A stretch of DNA of 64,000 bases from Sinotaia quadrata (GCA_028829895.1 CM054178.1:86300058-86364057); one strand, 5' to 3'. Shown: positions 25,635-38,401, numbered from the stretch's first letter. Translations and numbers: made by a program. The notes: generated from the letters alone by a model not told the origin.

Positions 25635-26778
25635 ACCAATAGCAAAATACAGTAGAAAGAAAAGAACACATATAGTGATTAAAATTCCAAACTAAATTCA
25701 GTTCATCTGCCCACTTAACTATATTGATTGGAAATGTGGATGCAAAAAAAAAAAAAAAAAAGCACAACCTCTAATGCCAGCTTACCAACACTTATTCACC
25801 CTCGGTGAGAAACTTTAATTTTAACACAGTCATATGACAGTTTACTAAAATATTAAATTACAATCCCAACCTATTCTAATAAAGAAACTAGCATATTCTA
25901 AACCAACAACAGAAAGAAACAAAGTCCATGTAAGTTATGTAAGTTTTCATAAAGGAAAATACTTCTTTTTAAAATGGCTACTTCAAATTATTCAAAAATC
26001 AGTATTTTGGTTTACCCATTATCACCCTAACTTTGTAGTAGTGATTAAACTATAAAATATGATTCATTGTCTAAAATTTAATATCAAATGAATAGTTAAT
26101 GACTAAACTCATATGGACCTATATATGTAGTGGCTAGTTTACTAGTAGTAGGAGTATTACATTACAGTGGTGTAAATAACAGTAGTGTTATTAATTGTAA
26201 GCAGAGAAACTAAAAGTATGGTAAAACTTATTTTTCTTCAATCTTATCTATCATTGTTTATTCAAACTGTTCTTTATGTGCTTCTTTTTCACATATATTA
26301 TTTGTTTCATGGTGTCATATGCATGTGTTTTCATCATTTTGCTCTATTATATTTATAACAGTTTGTATGAGGACTTTTGTTGAGTATATTTTATATATAA
26401 ATTATTGTTGTTGTCATTTTTGTTGTAACTGTCATTTTTATTATTACTACTATTAACATCTTGCCTGACAAGAGTGGTCTTTCTTTCCTAACCTTGTGGC
26501 ACAGTTGCTCTAGTTCCAACCTCTGCATTGCAGGCAGTTCATAACTTTTTGGCCAGTGTGTCACAAGCCAGCTGTAGTCTGCTCCTGTCTGCAAGCGACG
26601 TTCTTCAGCCTCCTGCTCTCTCCTGATCCGCTCCAGTTTTTTGATTTGAAAGTCCAGCTCTCCCAGCAATGAATCCACAAGATCCATATCACTATTTCGC
26701 TCTGGCACATGGAAGTTTTCTCCCCTGAGCCACTCGTATCCCCACTCCCAAGTGGCAAGGAGGCCAGACCTCACATGC
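22181..26778 (-). CDS. RD3: RD3 (retinal degeneration 3) homologue, 5'-partial
   Basis: Three minus-strand exons join in frame: 26778-26493 (first base completes a codon, then 95 codons, donor AAG|GTTAGG), 24305-24198 (36 codons, 'tttcag|' acceptor, ACG|GTAAAA donor) and 22420-22181 (79 codons, TAG stop). Together they give 210 residues, against 195 in human RD3. Family landmarks in order are an amphipathic helix with 'LLGELDFQIKKLERIRREQE', the hallmark 'GADYSWL', the 'QRLELEQLCHK' helix, 'PPVQEVARIFRG', and a Ser/Arg-rich tail with 'RAYSVPEF' (human RD3 has a similar WSMPEF). In vertebrates RD3 binds retinal guanylate cyclases, inhibits them and aids their traffic to photoreceptor outer segments. 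The role here is inferred. The exon carrying the true start codon is not certain: exon 26778 needs a preceding phase-2 exon, or translation may begin at the internal Met of 'NSDMDLV'. RD3 and RD3L cannot be told apart from this alone. Confidence 0.9.
25083..25430. repeat. Minisatellite of about 35 bp, intron of the RD3-like gene
   Basis: Units of 'aagataattaaatagactgt' + 'gtctatcattgtatc' repeat about 9-10 times with indels. Confidence 0.93.
25597..25636. repeat. (CA)n microsatellite
   Basis: Pure CA repeat of about 30 bp with a short imperfect tail, in an RD3-like intron. Confidence 0.9.
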
Positions 26779-27819
26779 CTAAAATGAAAAAATAAATCAA
26801 TAAATAACAATGACAAAACAGTGCTTACTTGAACTTGAAGGAATTGTGATAAATTTAGGTAGATACAGATATCTCCTGAATACAGATTGTGTATTTCAAG
26901 CCTCAGATTATAAAGCATCCATTCGTTTCTAAATCCCAACAGAATAATCTAGTACAATTAGAAGTAAGGGAGACCCTACATCAATAGCCTCTGAACTCTG
27001 ACCTTGATGACATTATTGATGTGAAGCCCTATTAACATCTCAGCAAATTTAAGTTGAAGTTAACAAGAAATGCTAGAATCAGACATCGGAGACATTATGA
27101 GTGAAAATTAGTGTGTACAAAAATGTAAGATGTTCCACTACAGCATTTCAAGAGTCAAAGACCAGAACTTTTGTTTTACAGTCACAATTATGTGACTGGT
27201 GGAAATCTGTAAAAAAAAAAAAAGGTATTTCTTTTACTGCAAATCTTGAAGCTTTGGATGACATCAGAAGCCTGCAGATATGAAATGTGGTTATTTCCCA
27301 CATTTAAACCTGCTTTGTTATAGTTTGAGAGTTTAACATTGTTATAGTTAACATTGCTATGCATTTCAACATTAAAAAAGAATACAGCACTATTAATTTC
27401 TTTCAAATGGTAAAGACTGAGAATGTTGATATGACATTATGACTTTAATTTTAAAAATAATTTTAGAAATTTTATGTACTTATATTTCATACAACTGCAG
27501 TTTTCTGTCTAATAGAAAATGGCAGAAATATTACCAGAAAAATGACATGCCAGCAGTGGAATCTGAAGATCAGGAGACAATGCAAGGACAAAGAGATAGA
27601 TTGGCAAAGAGCTAACAGCAACATCAATCAATACTCAGTCAAAATTACAGAAATAGAATTAAAAAATAAAACTAAAATAAACCTGTTAAGGGATAAAAAA
27701 AGAAAAAAAGTACAGGGAATGATTCATATCATGACATCTGCCGTATCAAAGATTTCAAATACTAATATGTTTGCAGTCAAGAAATATGGAATGGAGACAT
27801 TCTGAAAATGCTGTTACCA
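26779..27819 (-). other. Region upstream of the first clear RD3-like exon
   Basis: AT-rich with no recognised exon. It is probably intron if the gene's 5' exon lies farther upstream. The plus-strand frame at 27542-27805 is Lys/Asn-rich and has no family resemblance, so it was not called. Confidence 0.35.
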
Positions 27820-28080
27820 GTGGAGATAAGTGATGCATGTATAATACAAAGTATAACACACACAAATGAATACATCAGTCAATAAAATAGACATGTGATG
27901 CTTCTATAATACAACATATAGCACACACAAACATATACATCAATCAATATACATGCATATGTGATGTATGTATAATATAATGTATAACACACATAAACAC
28001 ATAAATCAATCAATAAAACAGATGCATGATGCATGTATAATACAACATATAACACATACAAATACATCAATCAATAAGAA
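27820..28080. repeat. Tandem repeat of about 61 bp, about 4 copies
   Basis: 'gatgcatgtataatacaaca' + 'tataacacacacaaa' + 'tacatcaatcaataaaaca' recurs four times with moderate divergence. Confidence 0.9.
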
Positions 28081-28489
28081 AGACATTAGGCACTTTGAAT
28101 ACAAAACATGCCAGCAGAATATAATAGACAGATCGTGATTGTAAAAAGATCTGATTTTAAATGTTATAATGTTAGGAGAGAGATAAGTGGAATAAATACT
28201 ATTAATAAGTCTTCATCCAGAAAATTATACAAGCAAAAATTTTAGCACCAGTATTTTTAAATAAGTGGATAATACATGACATAAATATCTGTAAACTGAA
28301 ACATCAAATAACAATTAGTGTTGGGAAATTCGTAGGGGGGGGGGGGGAATTGCTAACCTTGCTAACCATTTATTAAACACTTGTTTAATATTACTCACTT
28401 GTTATTGGTGTAAGTTTTATGGGTTTTGATGATACTATATGAATTGTTAAACTAAAAAAACAGCAATGACTGCAGTGGCTAAATTAAAA

Positions 28490-29475
28490 AATGACAATAT
28501 TTTTAAGATGACCAAATAAATAAATTGATAGACCAAGAGTGACAATGAGTGAAGATTTAAACCTAATAATTATATTAAAGATCAAAAGTTGATAAACCAA
28601 GAGTGACAATGAGGAAGATTAAAACCTAATAATTATGTTAAAGATCAAAAGTTGTTAGACCAAGAGAGGCAATGACTAACAAAACAACAAGAGTAACAAC
28701 AAAACCAAATCAAAATATAATAATGGTGATGTCAGAAGTCAGTAAACAAAGAATGAAAATAGCTGAAGCCGTATACAAGAATGCTGACGACTAAATTTGA
28801 ATGAAAGAAATATGAGAGAGAGAGAGACTGAAATCAATAAACCAAAATGGAAATTAGTAGATTTCCTCAAGCCATGAGTGAGAATTATTTCAATAAGTAA
28901 ACAAATATGATTAAGAATGACAGAGAATGCAGTTAATAAAAGAAAAGTGATAATGACTAAAATCAATAAACCTTATCAATGATGGATTAAAGTCAACAGT
29001 GACAGCAAGTCAAGTCAAAACACACACACACTTACATAAAACTATGAATGAAATCGGTAAGCCAAGAGTGGTGATGATTGACAGTTTCATACAAAAACTG
29101 GTGGTATCAGATGTCAAATAATCAAAAGTAGGGATGGCTGAAGAGAAAAAAAAACGAAGAAAGACAATAAAAGAGAAAAAAAAACGATTGTGATCGAAGT
29201 CGGAAAAAAACCAAGCATAACGGAAACTATAAAGTCGATAAACCAGGAGTAATAGTGACTAAAAGTCGATAAGCCAAGAGTAATGGTGATAAAGTCGATA
29301 AACTAAGAGTAACAGTGACTAAAAGTCGATAAACCAAGAGTAATAGTGATAAAGTCGATAAACTAAGAGTAACAGTGACTAAAAGTCGATAAACTAAGAG
29401 TAATAGTGATAAAGTCGATAAACTAAGATTAATGGTGGATGAAGTGGATAAACCAAGAGCAATGGTAATTAAATT
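28490..29475. repeat. Extended degenerate array of 'gataaaccaagagt' units
   Basis: A 63-bp unit repeats at about 28500-28690. A related shorter unit ('aagtcgataaaccaagagta' + 'atagtgact') repeats about 9 times at 29215-29475, and scattered relatives lie between. It looks like one old minisatellite domain of nearly 1 kb in which the 3' end was amplified recently. Confidence 0.85.
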
Positions 29476-29874
29476 CGATACCGCTAAAATGACGTTGACT
29501 GAATATTAGAATCGACGTCATAGAGCGGCGAAGTAGGAAGTTGCCACTCACAGACTTGCTCACCGTTAACCAACCCATTACATACCGGACGCACGGACGG
29601 ACGGATGGATGGATTGATTGAGTGAATGTATTTGCATTCATCTATCAAAATACCATGTACAAGAGAAAAATCATCAACAAAATACACGTTTAATCTGGAC
29701 GCTACAAAACCCCGACACCACGATACACAAATTATCGTATAAATCATCTTTTTTCTTTTAAATTTCAACATTATAATTACGAGTTATGAGTGTCCTGATT
29801 AATGAGTATTATACTCAATTAAGAAAACATTTATATTTTCTTACGCAATGAAAAATATGCTGAGTAATAGGTAC

Positions 29875-29903
29875 CCACCTTTACGTGCCTTGGTCACTGG
29901 CAT
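29875..29903 (-). CDS. Candidate first coding exon for the RD3-like gene
   Basis: On the minus strand, downstream of the motif cluster at 30.05 kb, the first ATG (29903-29901) opens MPVTKARKG plus two bases before 'GTACCT'. That phase-2 end is what the acceptor at 26778 needs, and the join would read ...KGGHVRSGLL. The stronger donor 4 bp earlier ('AAAG|GTGGGT') has the wrong phase. This is a low-confidence proposal. Confidence 0.18.
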
Positions 29904-30049
29904 CAATAACTATTACCGAGATGTGTCGCGTAGTTTCCGTTGTTTTGGGACGGGTGTTGGGAGGGGGAGGGGGTCTTGTTTCCCCTCCCTTCAAGGGGGT
30001 GAAACAAATGCAAGTGTTTTTCTGAAATAAGATTTCCAGAGAAACCGTA

Positions 30050-30088
30050 CCACGTGACGCCAATAAGCCGATTATTACCATAGCAACA
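30050..30088. promoter_or_regulatory. Promoter-like cluster: E-box, CCAAT, RFX X-box
   Basis: Within 40 bp of a locally GC-richer, repeat-free patch (about 29.87-30.25 kb) lie CACGTG (30051-30056), CCAAT (30060-30064) and 'ATTACC-AT-AGCAAC' (30074-30087). The last has a perfect 3' X-box half-site and matches the RFX consensus GTNRCC-N2-RGYAAC at all but the first base. RFX factors drive ciliary and photoreceptor-type genes, which would suit an RD3 homologue on the minus strand. Direction and target are inference. Confidence 0.4.
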
Positions 30089-30913
30089 GGATGTTTGAAA
30101 TCAATTGTCCCTACCAGAACCTGACCATCCCTGAACAGTATTTCCACCTGTAACAATGTAGATCGTCCCAGCGCTGCCTCGAGCGATTGGGATAAATGAT
30201 GGCCGGGTTATCTGCAGGGTTGACTGCTGGAGATGCTTCAGTGTATAAAAACAACAAAAAAATGGCAGCGGTTTTATTTTATGGATGGGACTTTCAAATA
30301 GCAAATGTTGCCAATATTGTTCTATGCTGTGTTACTGACAATCACGGACGTAGTCAGCAAGACTGACGGCAAAAAAAAAAAAAAAAAAAAGGTGCAAAGA
30401 AATGTAATTGTTTGGTGAAGCAAGAGCGCGGTGAACGTTTTACATGTACTCGACTTTTTGTGAATAATACCTAACGTCCGACAGACGCGACACTTCCAAC
30501 ATACGAAGTGTTCTTTTATAAATAGTCACACTCGCATACAAGAAAACGTAAATTTAAAACTCAACACATTTTTCATCTTATTATAAAATACTCTAGGCAT
30601 TTTTCAATTTAAACGAAATATACATTCTAAAGTTTGTATGTAAGCAATTTCTAAAGTTTGCTTGTAAAACCATTTCTACAGTTTGCATGCAATCGTTTCC
30701 AAAGTTGGTATATAACTATTTTTAAAGAAGGTCTATGCTGGAAATATTTTCTAAATAGGTGTGTGATCATTTCTAAAGTGTATATGTAACCAGTGATCGC
30801 AATTCGTGAAGTTGAAGTGCCCTAGTGACACCGTAATAAATATGTTTATTGCGAATTAAAACTTCTTTTTCCACAGCCATTGTGGCAAACACTGCATCTC
30901 ATGTCTGACGTGT

Positions 30914-31057
30914 CTTTTGTTGCTAAATAAGTATGAAAGTTTGTTTGACTTTCTAGACCATTTGTGTGCATTATTTCTACTGTGACTTTTGTTGCTAAAT
31001 AAGTATGAAAGTTTGTTTGACTTTCTAGACCATTTGTGTGCATTATTTCTACTGTGA
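30914..31057. repeat. Two-copy tandem duplication, 72-bp period
   Basis: The block 'cttttgttgctaaataagta...actgtga' at 30914-30985 is repeated at 30986-31057 essentially without change, so it is recent. It creates the repeated peptide seen in the minus-strand open frames, which are not genes. Confidence 0.95.
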
Positions 31058-31493
31058 TGCAATTCTGTGTCATTGTTATCATTACCATGATTATAAATTA
31101 TATTCCTTTGGTAACAACGTGTTCGCAAATTCTCACGTATATAAACAATATGACGATTGCAGCCGGGATTTGGAGGTGCGGTGGTGGAGTGGATTACTTC
31201 GTGTGGATTACCATGCAGACGGATAGGTTTTTAAAAATAAAAAAAATCCTTCATGATATTTTTGGGGGAAGTCGTCTTTAGCGAGCACTATTTGAATGGT
31301 GATGGTGCAGCCATTTTTAATATATAAATGTAACAGCCATTCTTCTCAGAGAGATGGAAAAACTGTCAACTCGTTTCTGTAGTTTTTAGTAAGCTGCATG
31401 AAAAGCAGTTAATTATTTCATTTGCGACTGCAGCTCACTGTGTAAACAGCTGATGTTGGATATGATTAATGGCTTCTCTGCGGAAAATCACAA

Positions 31494-31552
<59 letters not shown>
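31494..31552. repeat. (GT)n microsatellite
   Basis: Pure GT dinucleotide run of about 58 bp. Confidence 0.97.
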
Positions 31553-31555
<3 letters not shown>

Positions 31556-32451
31556 GTAGGATAGGGGATTAAAATGCCAGAGTTAAGGTGATTTGGGATT
31601 GTAAATAAAATATCACACTATGTCCGCAGTCACTGAGGGATAACATTGTCATGTAATCTGAGTGAGTGAGTGAGTGAGTGAGAGCTAATAGATATAATGC
31701 GTTTTAAATTTTCAAACCCACTTTTATAGGTTTTAATGTCTTGTCCTTTTTAAACTCAGCAGTCATTTTATTTGTTCGGGAAGTCTTTAATTTGTTACCT
31801 AGCTAACTCTGTAGATGATGTTGCAAAATTAGTTAACTAGTGTGCACGCGCGCGTGTGTGTGCGTGCATGCGTGTTGCTGGCTCTCCTCACCAACCTAAT
31901 GTGTCACATGGGAGACCCCTCTCATTCAGTGTTATGTTGATAACAAAAGTCGACAAAAGCTACAAATGGCTCTAAAATTATCATTAGGTTTATGACTACT
32001 AAACCCTGGCCATAAGTCATGCCATTTCACTATTCGTGCAGAATTTTTTTTTCTAATTCTGAATTATTTTATTCATTAAAGCATTTTTTTAAATAATGTT
32101 TTGCGTTCCTCACCCCTCCAAGGAGTCACAAGCGATTATTCTTTAAGTATACAAAGCTTCTGGGTTGTCAATTTCACGGTGAATATGAACTTTTTGACAA
32201 TAATCTTCGTAAAGTAGTAAAGGAAGATGAAACATTCGCCTCATGTCACTCACTTTAACCGATCTCTTAAGGTGTCCCTAGCAAATAGAAAGAATAATGT
32301 CTTAGCTAGTATGAAATATCTACCATGTTGTTTTGTGTCACAAAACAATCGTTCTCTTGGTTAAAAGTTTGTCCCAAGTGTATTTTGATACATTTCATAT
32401 GTAACAAAACGAAAGGTTGAGACCTCTGGCTGCTTAAAGACGATACAGTGA

Positions 32452-32625
32452 AAACAAGACTGATTTATGATTTTCACAATAGACATGCAAAGACTGTGTA
32501 AAATGTAAATAGTTAGGTAGCTAAAGTTAAAGTGTACTTTCATAAGTAATAGCAAGACAAAGCTAATTTATGCTTGTCACAATGGATATGCAAGGCTTTG
32601 TAAATAGTACTATAAGGAAAGCTAT
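32452..32625. repeat. Diverged two-copy duplication of about 105 bp
   Basis: 'acaagactgatttatgattt' + 'tcacaatagacatgcaaagactgtgtaaa' at about 32452 matches 'gcaagacaaagctaatttat' + 'gcttgtcacaatggatatgcaaggctttgtaaa' at about 32551. Confidence 0.65.
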
Positions 32626-33240
32626 GTTGTACGAGTTGATTAAGTAAGCACAGAGTATTGAGAATCAATAAGTTTGCACTCTCCAGTTATAACTTACAGC
32701 GTGCTATGATTGCTGGGGCGGATGAGTCTAGACAGTCTACTATATCAATTAGAGCTGGGTCTGCAGTCTCAATCTGATCCTCGACCTGACTGTACTTGTA
32801 TGTTTTCGTGACAGGCAACACCACTTAGTGACTTAGTTAATGAAAATTATTATTATTATTAATTAATCTTTCAAATCTAATTACAAGTGATGAGAATTTT
32901 ATTTTATTAATGGTCCTCCAACACTCGCCTCTCACTTGGTGGATATGCGGGCACTGTAAACGCTTTCAGTCTTCCACAACATAAACAACCTTTATAGTCA
33001 CATATTTTTTCCGTGGTGGAAAACATACTAAAGGAGAAGACAAATCCTACTTTTAATCTAATTCCAGCGAGCCCCCACCCACTCACTTTCTTCTCCAACA
33101 TAAGATTATTATCAATATGCTTTTAAGAAGGTCAATAAATTTATTAAATGAACAATCAAATATGCATATGACAATTAGAAAGAAGTAATGAGATCAGTAT
33201 TCCACGAACTATAACGTTCAGATAATTTTATGTCTACACA

Positions 33241-33241
33241 T

Positions 33242-33285
<44 letters not shown>

Positions 33286-33286
33286 A
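33241..33286. repeat. (CT)n(AT)n compound microsatellite
   Basis: A CT run of about 26 bp passes directly into an AT run of about 20 bp. Confidence 0.95.
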
Positions 33287-34330
33287 ATGTAATTACAATT
33301 TAACATTAGAGTCAATACAAATTGGAAGTTAGTCCTATCGTAGAAGAGAAATGGAGTTGTCAGAGATGAACAATAATAGTTTACGTAACCTAATTCAGCG
33401 TGGTCTTAACAGTCTTTGCCAAAATGTCACAATTTATAGTTCAGTTCAGTTTGTCTGCTCCACGTGTATCACTAATATGTGGAAAACACTATTCCGCTCT
33501 TTGGAGTTAGCCTGGAAACTTCTCCTCGCCAAGTCGTCTCTTCCAAACAGAACAATAAATGTAGCGATGTCTCACAATTTCTCTACACTAGAAATTGTTT
33601 GGCAGTTAACAAATCTTGCCACCAGACATCAGTAGATTGCAGTGTTTCTTACACTTACACCCCATTCCCGCCTTTATCAGGGTGGTCATAGCAGTTTACA
33701 ACAGTAAACCAGGAGGTTCACTTAGCACATGAAAATAGGCAACTGGAAACTTGAACTCGAAACTGGAAATTGGAAAGGCCATCTTGCTCACATTAAGCTA
33801 ATGACTGCCTTTCAAAGCCGGACTTTCTCCTTTGCCACTCAAATTCAAAGTGATCAGAGAACAGAATTTTCTACAGCAAGTAACTTTTTAATCTCAGCCC
33901 ATTGGCTGGTCTCATTCTCATCATAATCATTGGATAATTTTTAAAAAAACTACTCACTAAGCTTGCATGCAATCTAGAATATTCTTGCCTTGAGCTGTTT
34001 ACTTCAACTCAGACACTTTCAAAAATAACACCACAAGGAGTGCCCAAGGTTGGGTTACTCTGACAATTAGCAATTTATATAATAATTTAAGTTTTAAAAA
34101 AGGGAGAGGCAAATTTACTCTGTCACAGTTTTTTATGTTGTTTTGTATCCACTTCAGACTGCAGTGACTACTGCACTCTACCGGATCAAATTAGTGTGTG
34201 TATCCAGCATTGTCATTGAAATTATCAGTAAACGTTTTACTGTAAGTTGATTCCTGTGAATTCTGTTTGAGAGCCAATATGGCGAAAGTAGAGGCTTGAG
34301 TTTTGTCTCGAGAATTCACAAAGACTATTT
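33287..34330. other. Spacer; nothing recognised
   Basis: Slightly less AT-rich than its surroundings, with short open frames that have no family resemblance or paired splice sites. It may contain old transposon debris. Confidence 0.35.
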
Positions 34331-34331
34331 T

Positions 34332-34382
34332 GAACATTCTTCGTGGTGCTTGAGTAGCACACTCAAAAGTTCTAGAACATTC
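34332..34382. promoter_or_regulatory. Heat-shock-element-like motifs
   Basis: 'TTC-ta-GAA-ca-TTC' at 34370-34382 is a perfect three-unit heat shock element (alternating TTC/GAA every 5 bp). A second partial one, 'GAA-ca-TTC', lies at 34332-34339. No gene was recognised immediately downstream, so the target is unknown and chance cannot be excluded. Confidence 0.35.
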
Positions 34383-34599
34383 TTTCTGAAAAGGTTATTA
34401 CATTGATTATAATTATCTCTCTAAAACTCCACTCTCATTTCTATGATGAATTATATCTATGAACTTGATTATAATTTGACTGCTAATGTTTATGTTATGA
34501 TATCTGACTGTGTGTCTAGCGTTAATCAAACATTGTTGTGAAGGGATGTAAATGTCAATGCGATCGTTTGGCTTGTGTTTTCGTAGGTTTTAATTTCAG

Positions 34600-35420
34600 T
34601 TTTTGTTTCTAAGGTGGTTGTAGGTAAGCTATTTTATCTGTTGACAGTGTTGTGGTCTGAAAGGTTTTATGTTTTGTCTTTGCTTTTATGGTTTGTATTT
34701 CGGCTTGGCTCTTGATAACACTTGGTGTGATTGCGAACCTGTCTCTTTTAATTGGAGTGGTTTGGGTGGCGTTTGCGGTTCTTCCTGTGTTGTCCATCTG
34801 AGATGTGGTTGAATTTTTCATCGTTTTTTACGTCTGTGTGAGGCGGTAAACGTTGGCTGTTTATGAGAGTGAGAGTTGTCTTGGTGTGGATGACTTTCTC
34901 GCCATTTTGCTGGCTGCTTCATGTTGGCCATGTTGTCTTTGTAGTAAATGATTGTCTCGTCTAGTCCTGGGCCTGTATAGCTGTTGCTTGCATTGGAGAT
35001 GGGGTGCCGAGTTGAGGTTGGTGAGTAGTAGAAGTACCGTGCCATTTCAAGAGCTGCTACTCTGGCTTTCACTGATGCGATTTTCTCGTAGATGTAGATG
35101 CCTTAAGGAGTCATGTATGTTTTGTAGTTATTTGTAGAGTTACCTTGGTGTTAGCAGAATGGTGTGGTTGGTGCTGGCGATGGAGTGGTGAATTTCATCG
35201 CATGATTTACATCTTAGCTTGGTGCAGGTGTAGAGATGATGTGTTGTTGGTGTTGTCATTTTCCGGTGATTTTCTTCCTCATGGTAGTAAGGTGAAGTGC
35301 CGCTCATCATGCGCATATCTCCGGTGTTCCAAGGCGAAGTGGAGATAGTCCATCTACTCAGGGTTATACTTATATCATTGTGGGAGTAGCGGAATAGAGT
35401 CTCAAGCAAGGATTCTGGAA
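34600..35420 (-). other. GC-richer block with broken open frames; possible retroelement relic
   Basis: This 0.8-kb block differs in composition from its neighbours. On the minus strand it carries consecutive fairly hydrophilic frames (35409-35140, 35072-34818, 34821-34609) separated by frame changes. A 'CTKLRCKSC' motif recalls the Cys-rich segment near the end of Penelope-like reverse transcriptases, but the GIY-YIG motifs that should follow were not seen. It is best called an unidentified degraded coding region. Confidence 0.25.
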
Positions 35421-38390
35421 AACTCTACTACTGTCCATTTTATTACATATTTTATTAGGTAATGATGGTCAGTAAACTAGGAAAACAATGTATGTGCTGA
35501 TCCACCAAAATAAAGGTCATCTGCACTTGTTTATGTTATACAAGTGCTTATATAGACTTCCAAAAGAAAAAATGTGTCAAGGCCAGGCCTACTGTATATC
35601 TACAATGATCCCATATCCCTCACTTCACATGGTAATCAATAAACACTCACAGAAAAGGGGGGATACTTTCTCAACACTATACTATGTACCTAGCTCTCAC
35701 TTTTACAACAACAAAAAAGTTTTCTCTATTCCAATTTTTTACTAAGTGTTACTTATAACGATAGGTACTAGCAATATCACAGAAGGTAAGCCTCTCACTG
35801 AAGAGCCCAAGTTTGATTCTAACTGTAAGTGAACAATAGAATGGTGATACTTAACTGTTCCCCTGCTTATGTGATGGGCTTAGTGACATCCAAAACTCCA
35901 TAAAATTGGAACAATATATCAGATTCCTTGTGTTATAGTCAGAGAACACTAAAAATTTCATGGTAGATGAAAATTAAAAAAGATTAGGCTTATGCCACTT
36001 ATGGGCAGAAAATCCACAACCAAACTTTCACTCTCCCTCTCCAAGGCAATATGTTTTCATTCCAAAATTGATACATTAGAATGCAAATGATGTAAATTTA
36101 AACACTCTTCTCTGGAAACATCATGATGGGTATAACAATATAATTATATTTATAAAAATTGTGATTACTTAAAGTTTGTATAAATAGAAACATAAAATCT
36201 TACTTTGCTGCAGAATTATCTCCAGAGAGATAAAGACAAAATCTAAGACTAGACACATTGCTAATATCAGAATTAAAACAATTGTAAAAATCTCATTTAT
36301 GATTATGATATTGAGAGCATGTTTTCTTGCTTAAATTCTAAACAAGCTAAATTAATCATTGGATAGCATAATACTTTCAAAGTGTTAACTTTTATTGCTT
36401 ATGTAAATTATGTATTTTCATTAGATTAGATATGAAATGAAGAAGTTCTTGATTATGTCTATCATAAATATCAGTAGAGTGTTTGAGAGGGTTGGAGGCA
36501 GGGAATTTTTTTTAAATGAAAAGTCAAACAATAAAACACATATAAAGAGATGAAAGAAAAATTCATCAAAGTCAATTATCTTTGTAGTTAATAATGACGA
36601 TGCTGTCAGCAATGATTATATCAAAATCTGGGAAAATCTCATTTTAACTTGACCAGAGCACCAAGGTCCAAACTTAAAACTAAATAACACTGATAAAGTG
36701 ATAATAAATTTAATAAAAACTAAAACTAGATATGCAAGAGTATAAGATATAAGATTTTCTATTAGTATTAGTCCAACTCATATAAAGGGAACACGTCAAC
36801 ACCTGTTATGCCATTCAATCTTTTGAATGACATTTTGTATCTACATTTATGATGTAAAATAATAAGATGCACAAATGTGTTAGTTGGCTACATATATTAA
36901 TTTCTAATTAAGGTTTGTACAGTGTTCAGTAGTGAATGTGCATAACTATAATACTAATAGGATATGCACTTGATTTTTTTTCCATAATAATTATACTGTG
37001 CTATTTATTTTCATTAGAATAGGTCATGAGGTCAGATTATGTCTCATTTATTGATTTAAATAAAAGAATTTTACTTACAAGTAAATAATAAATAAATGCA
37101 CAATATTAAAATCTAGTCAAAGTTCATTTTACTGTACTTAATGACTTTAATGACCATATACTGCTGTTATCATACACTATCAACAATGTCCTTAATATTT
37201 ATGTACCAGAAAACTGCTTATTATTAATTTCAAACTCATTAACTTTTCATTTAAAACTGCTTAATGACTGATGTTACCAATTACTAAGCAACTGCAACTG
37301 TACTGTATGCAAAAAACAGTCAGTGTGTGTATGTTGTGTGTACGTGTGTGTGTGCGTGTGCGTGTGCATGTGTGTGTGTGTACTTGAAAGAGAATGATAA
37401 CATACACTATGTCTTGAAAATAAATTTCTTGCAGTCTCAGCTGCAATGAGTTGTTACTCTGTTCTATGTACGAAAGTGAATGCGATATATAGAATCTACA
37501 ACTTTTTAAAATGTAAGATAAATGGCCCTTATTTTAAAATTCACTTGCCTTGACTAGATCAGATGATAATAAATAATATAAATTTCAAGTTTTAGTGAAC
37601 ATAATGCTTAATTCTGACAAGTCTAAACTTTTACAAATTTAATATTTTAAATTGAACTTGGTATAAGAATATTTTTAAATATACAATTACAAATACAAAC
37701 AAATTTTAAGGTAATGCTAGTATTGCTTTACTAAATTAGATACAAATCAAAATTATTTTATTAAATTAAACATAGATCCTACTATTTTTAAAACATAATT
37801 TATAATAAATGTGTTTGTCTGTCTTTTTTTTTTTTACATAACCTCTTATTTTAACTACAATAAATAATGATCTAAATATTAATAAGAAATAAAGAATACA
37901 GCTTAACCGTACAATGAAATGAGTGATATTATATAAATTATTAAGTCAGTAAATTATGACGCTGTTTTAGATTAACTTTGTAAATCTGCTACTGCAAAAG
38001 AAGTGTAACAACAAATTATAAAATTGCGCATAATTATTAATACTACTATTAGTTTGGGAGTCTCCAGTTATTAAATTGCATCGTGAATGATTTGTATAAA
38101 GTTAATAACAATCCGAATCGCTTCAGCATATCCTCCCTTAATAACTTCTCCTGACATGACAAGCCTACAGGACTTACTTAGTAAGTTAGTTTTAAATCTC
38201 AAACAAACAATCATTTATCACTCTGGTTTCATTAAATATTATCATTATATTTATAGTTAAGTAATATAACAAGTGACAAGCATCGCGAGTAAGCTGGGAA
38301 ACAAAGTACTTCAAATTAAATATTCAAAAGTTACATAAAATCTTCACTGTACTTTAAAAAGTTAGGCTAAATACAAAAGGAATTAACTTT
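35421..38390. other. AT-rich spacer
   Basis: No exon, RNA or transposon recognised. It includes a short GT-rich tract at 37321-37381. It is probably the intron of a minus-strand transcript if the donor at 38402 belongs to one. Confidence 0.35.
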
Positions 38391-38401
38391 AAATTACTTA
38401 C

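Noticed and set aside
26561..26758. Alternative minus-strand frame
   Set aside because: Shadow frame of the RD3-like exon 26778-26493.
27542..27805. 87-codon plus-strand frame, Lys/Asn-rich
   Set aside because: AT-rich composition, no recognised domain, and no conserved splice context.
32907..33101. 64-codon minus-strand frame with several cysteines
   Set aside because: Short and without family resemblance. It could be transposon debris, but the evidence is too weak to call.
35140..35409. Penelope-like reverse transcriptase C-terminus suggested by CTKLRCKSC
   Set aside because: The expected GIY-YIG endonuclease motifs do not follow. It was kept only as an unidentified GC-richer block.
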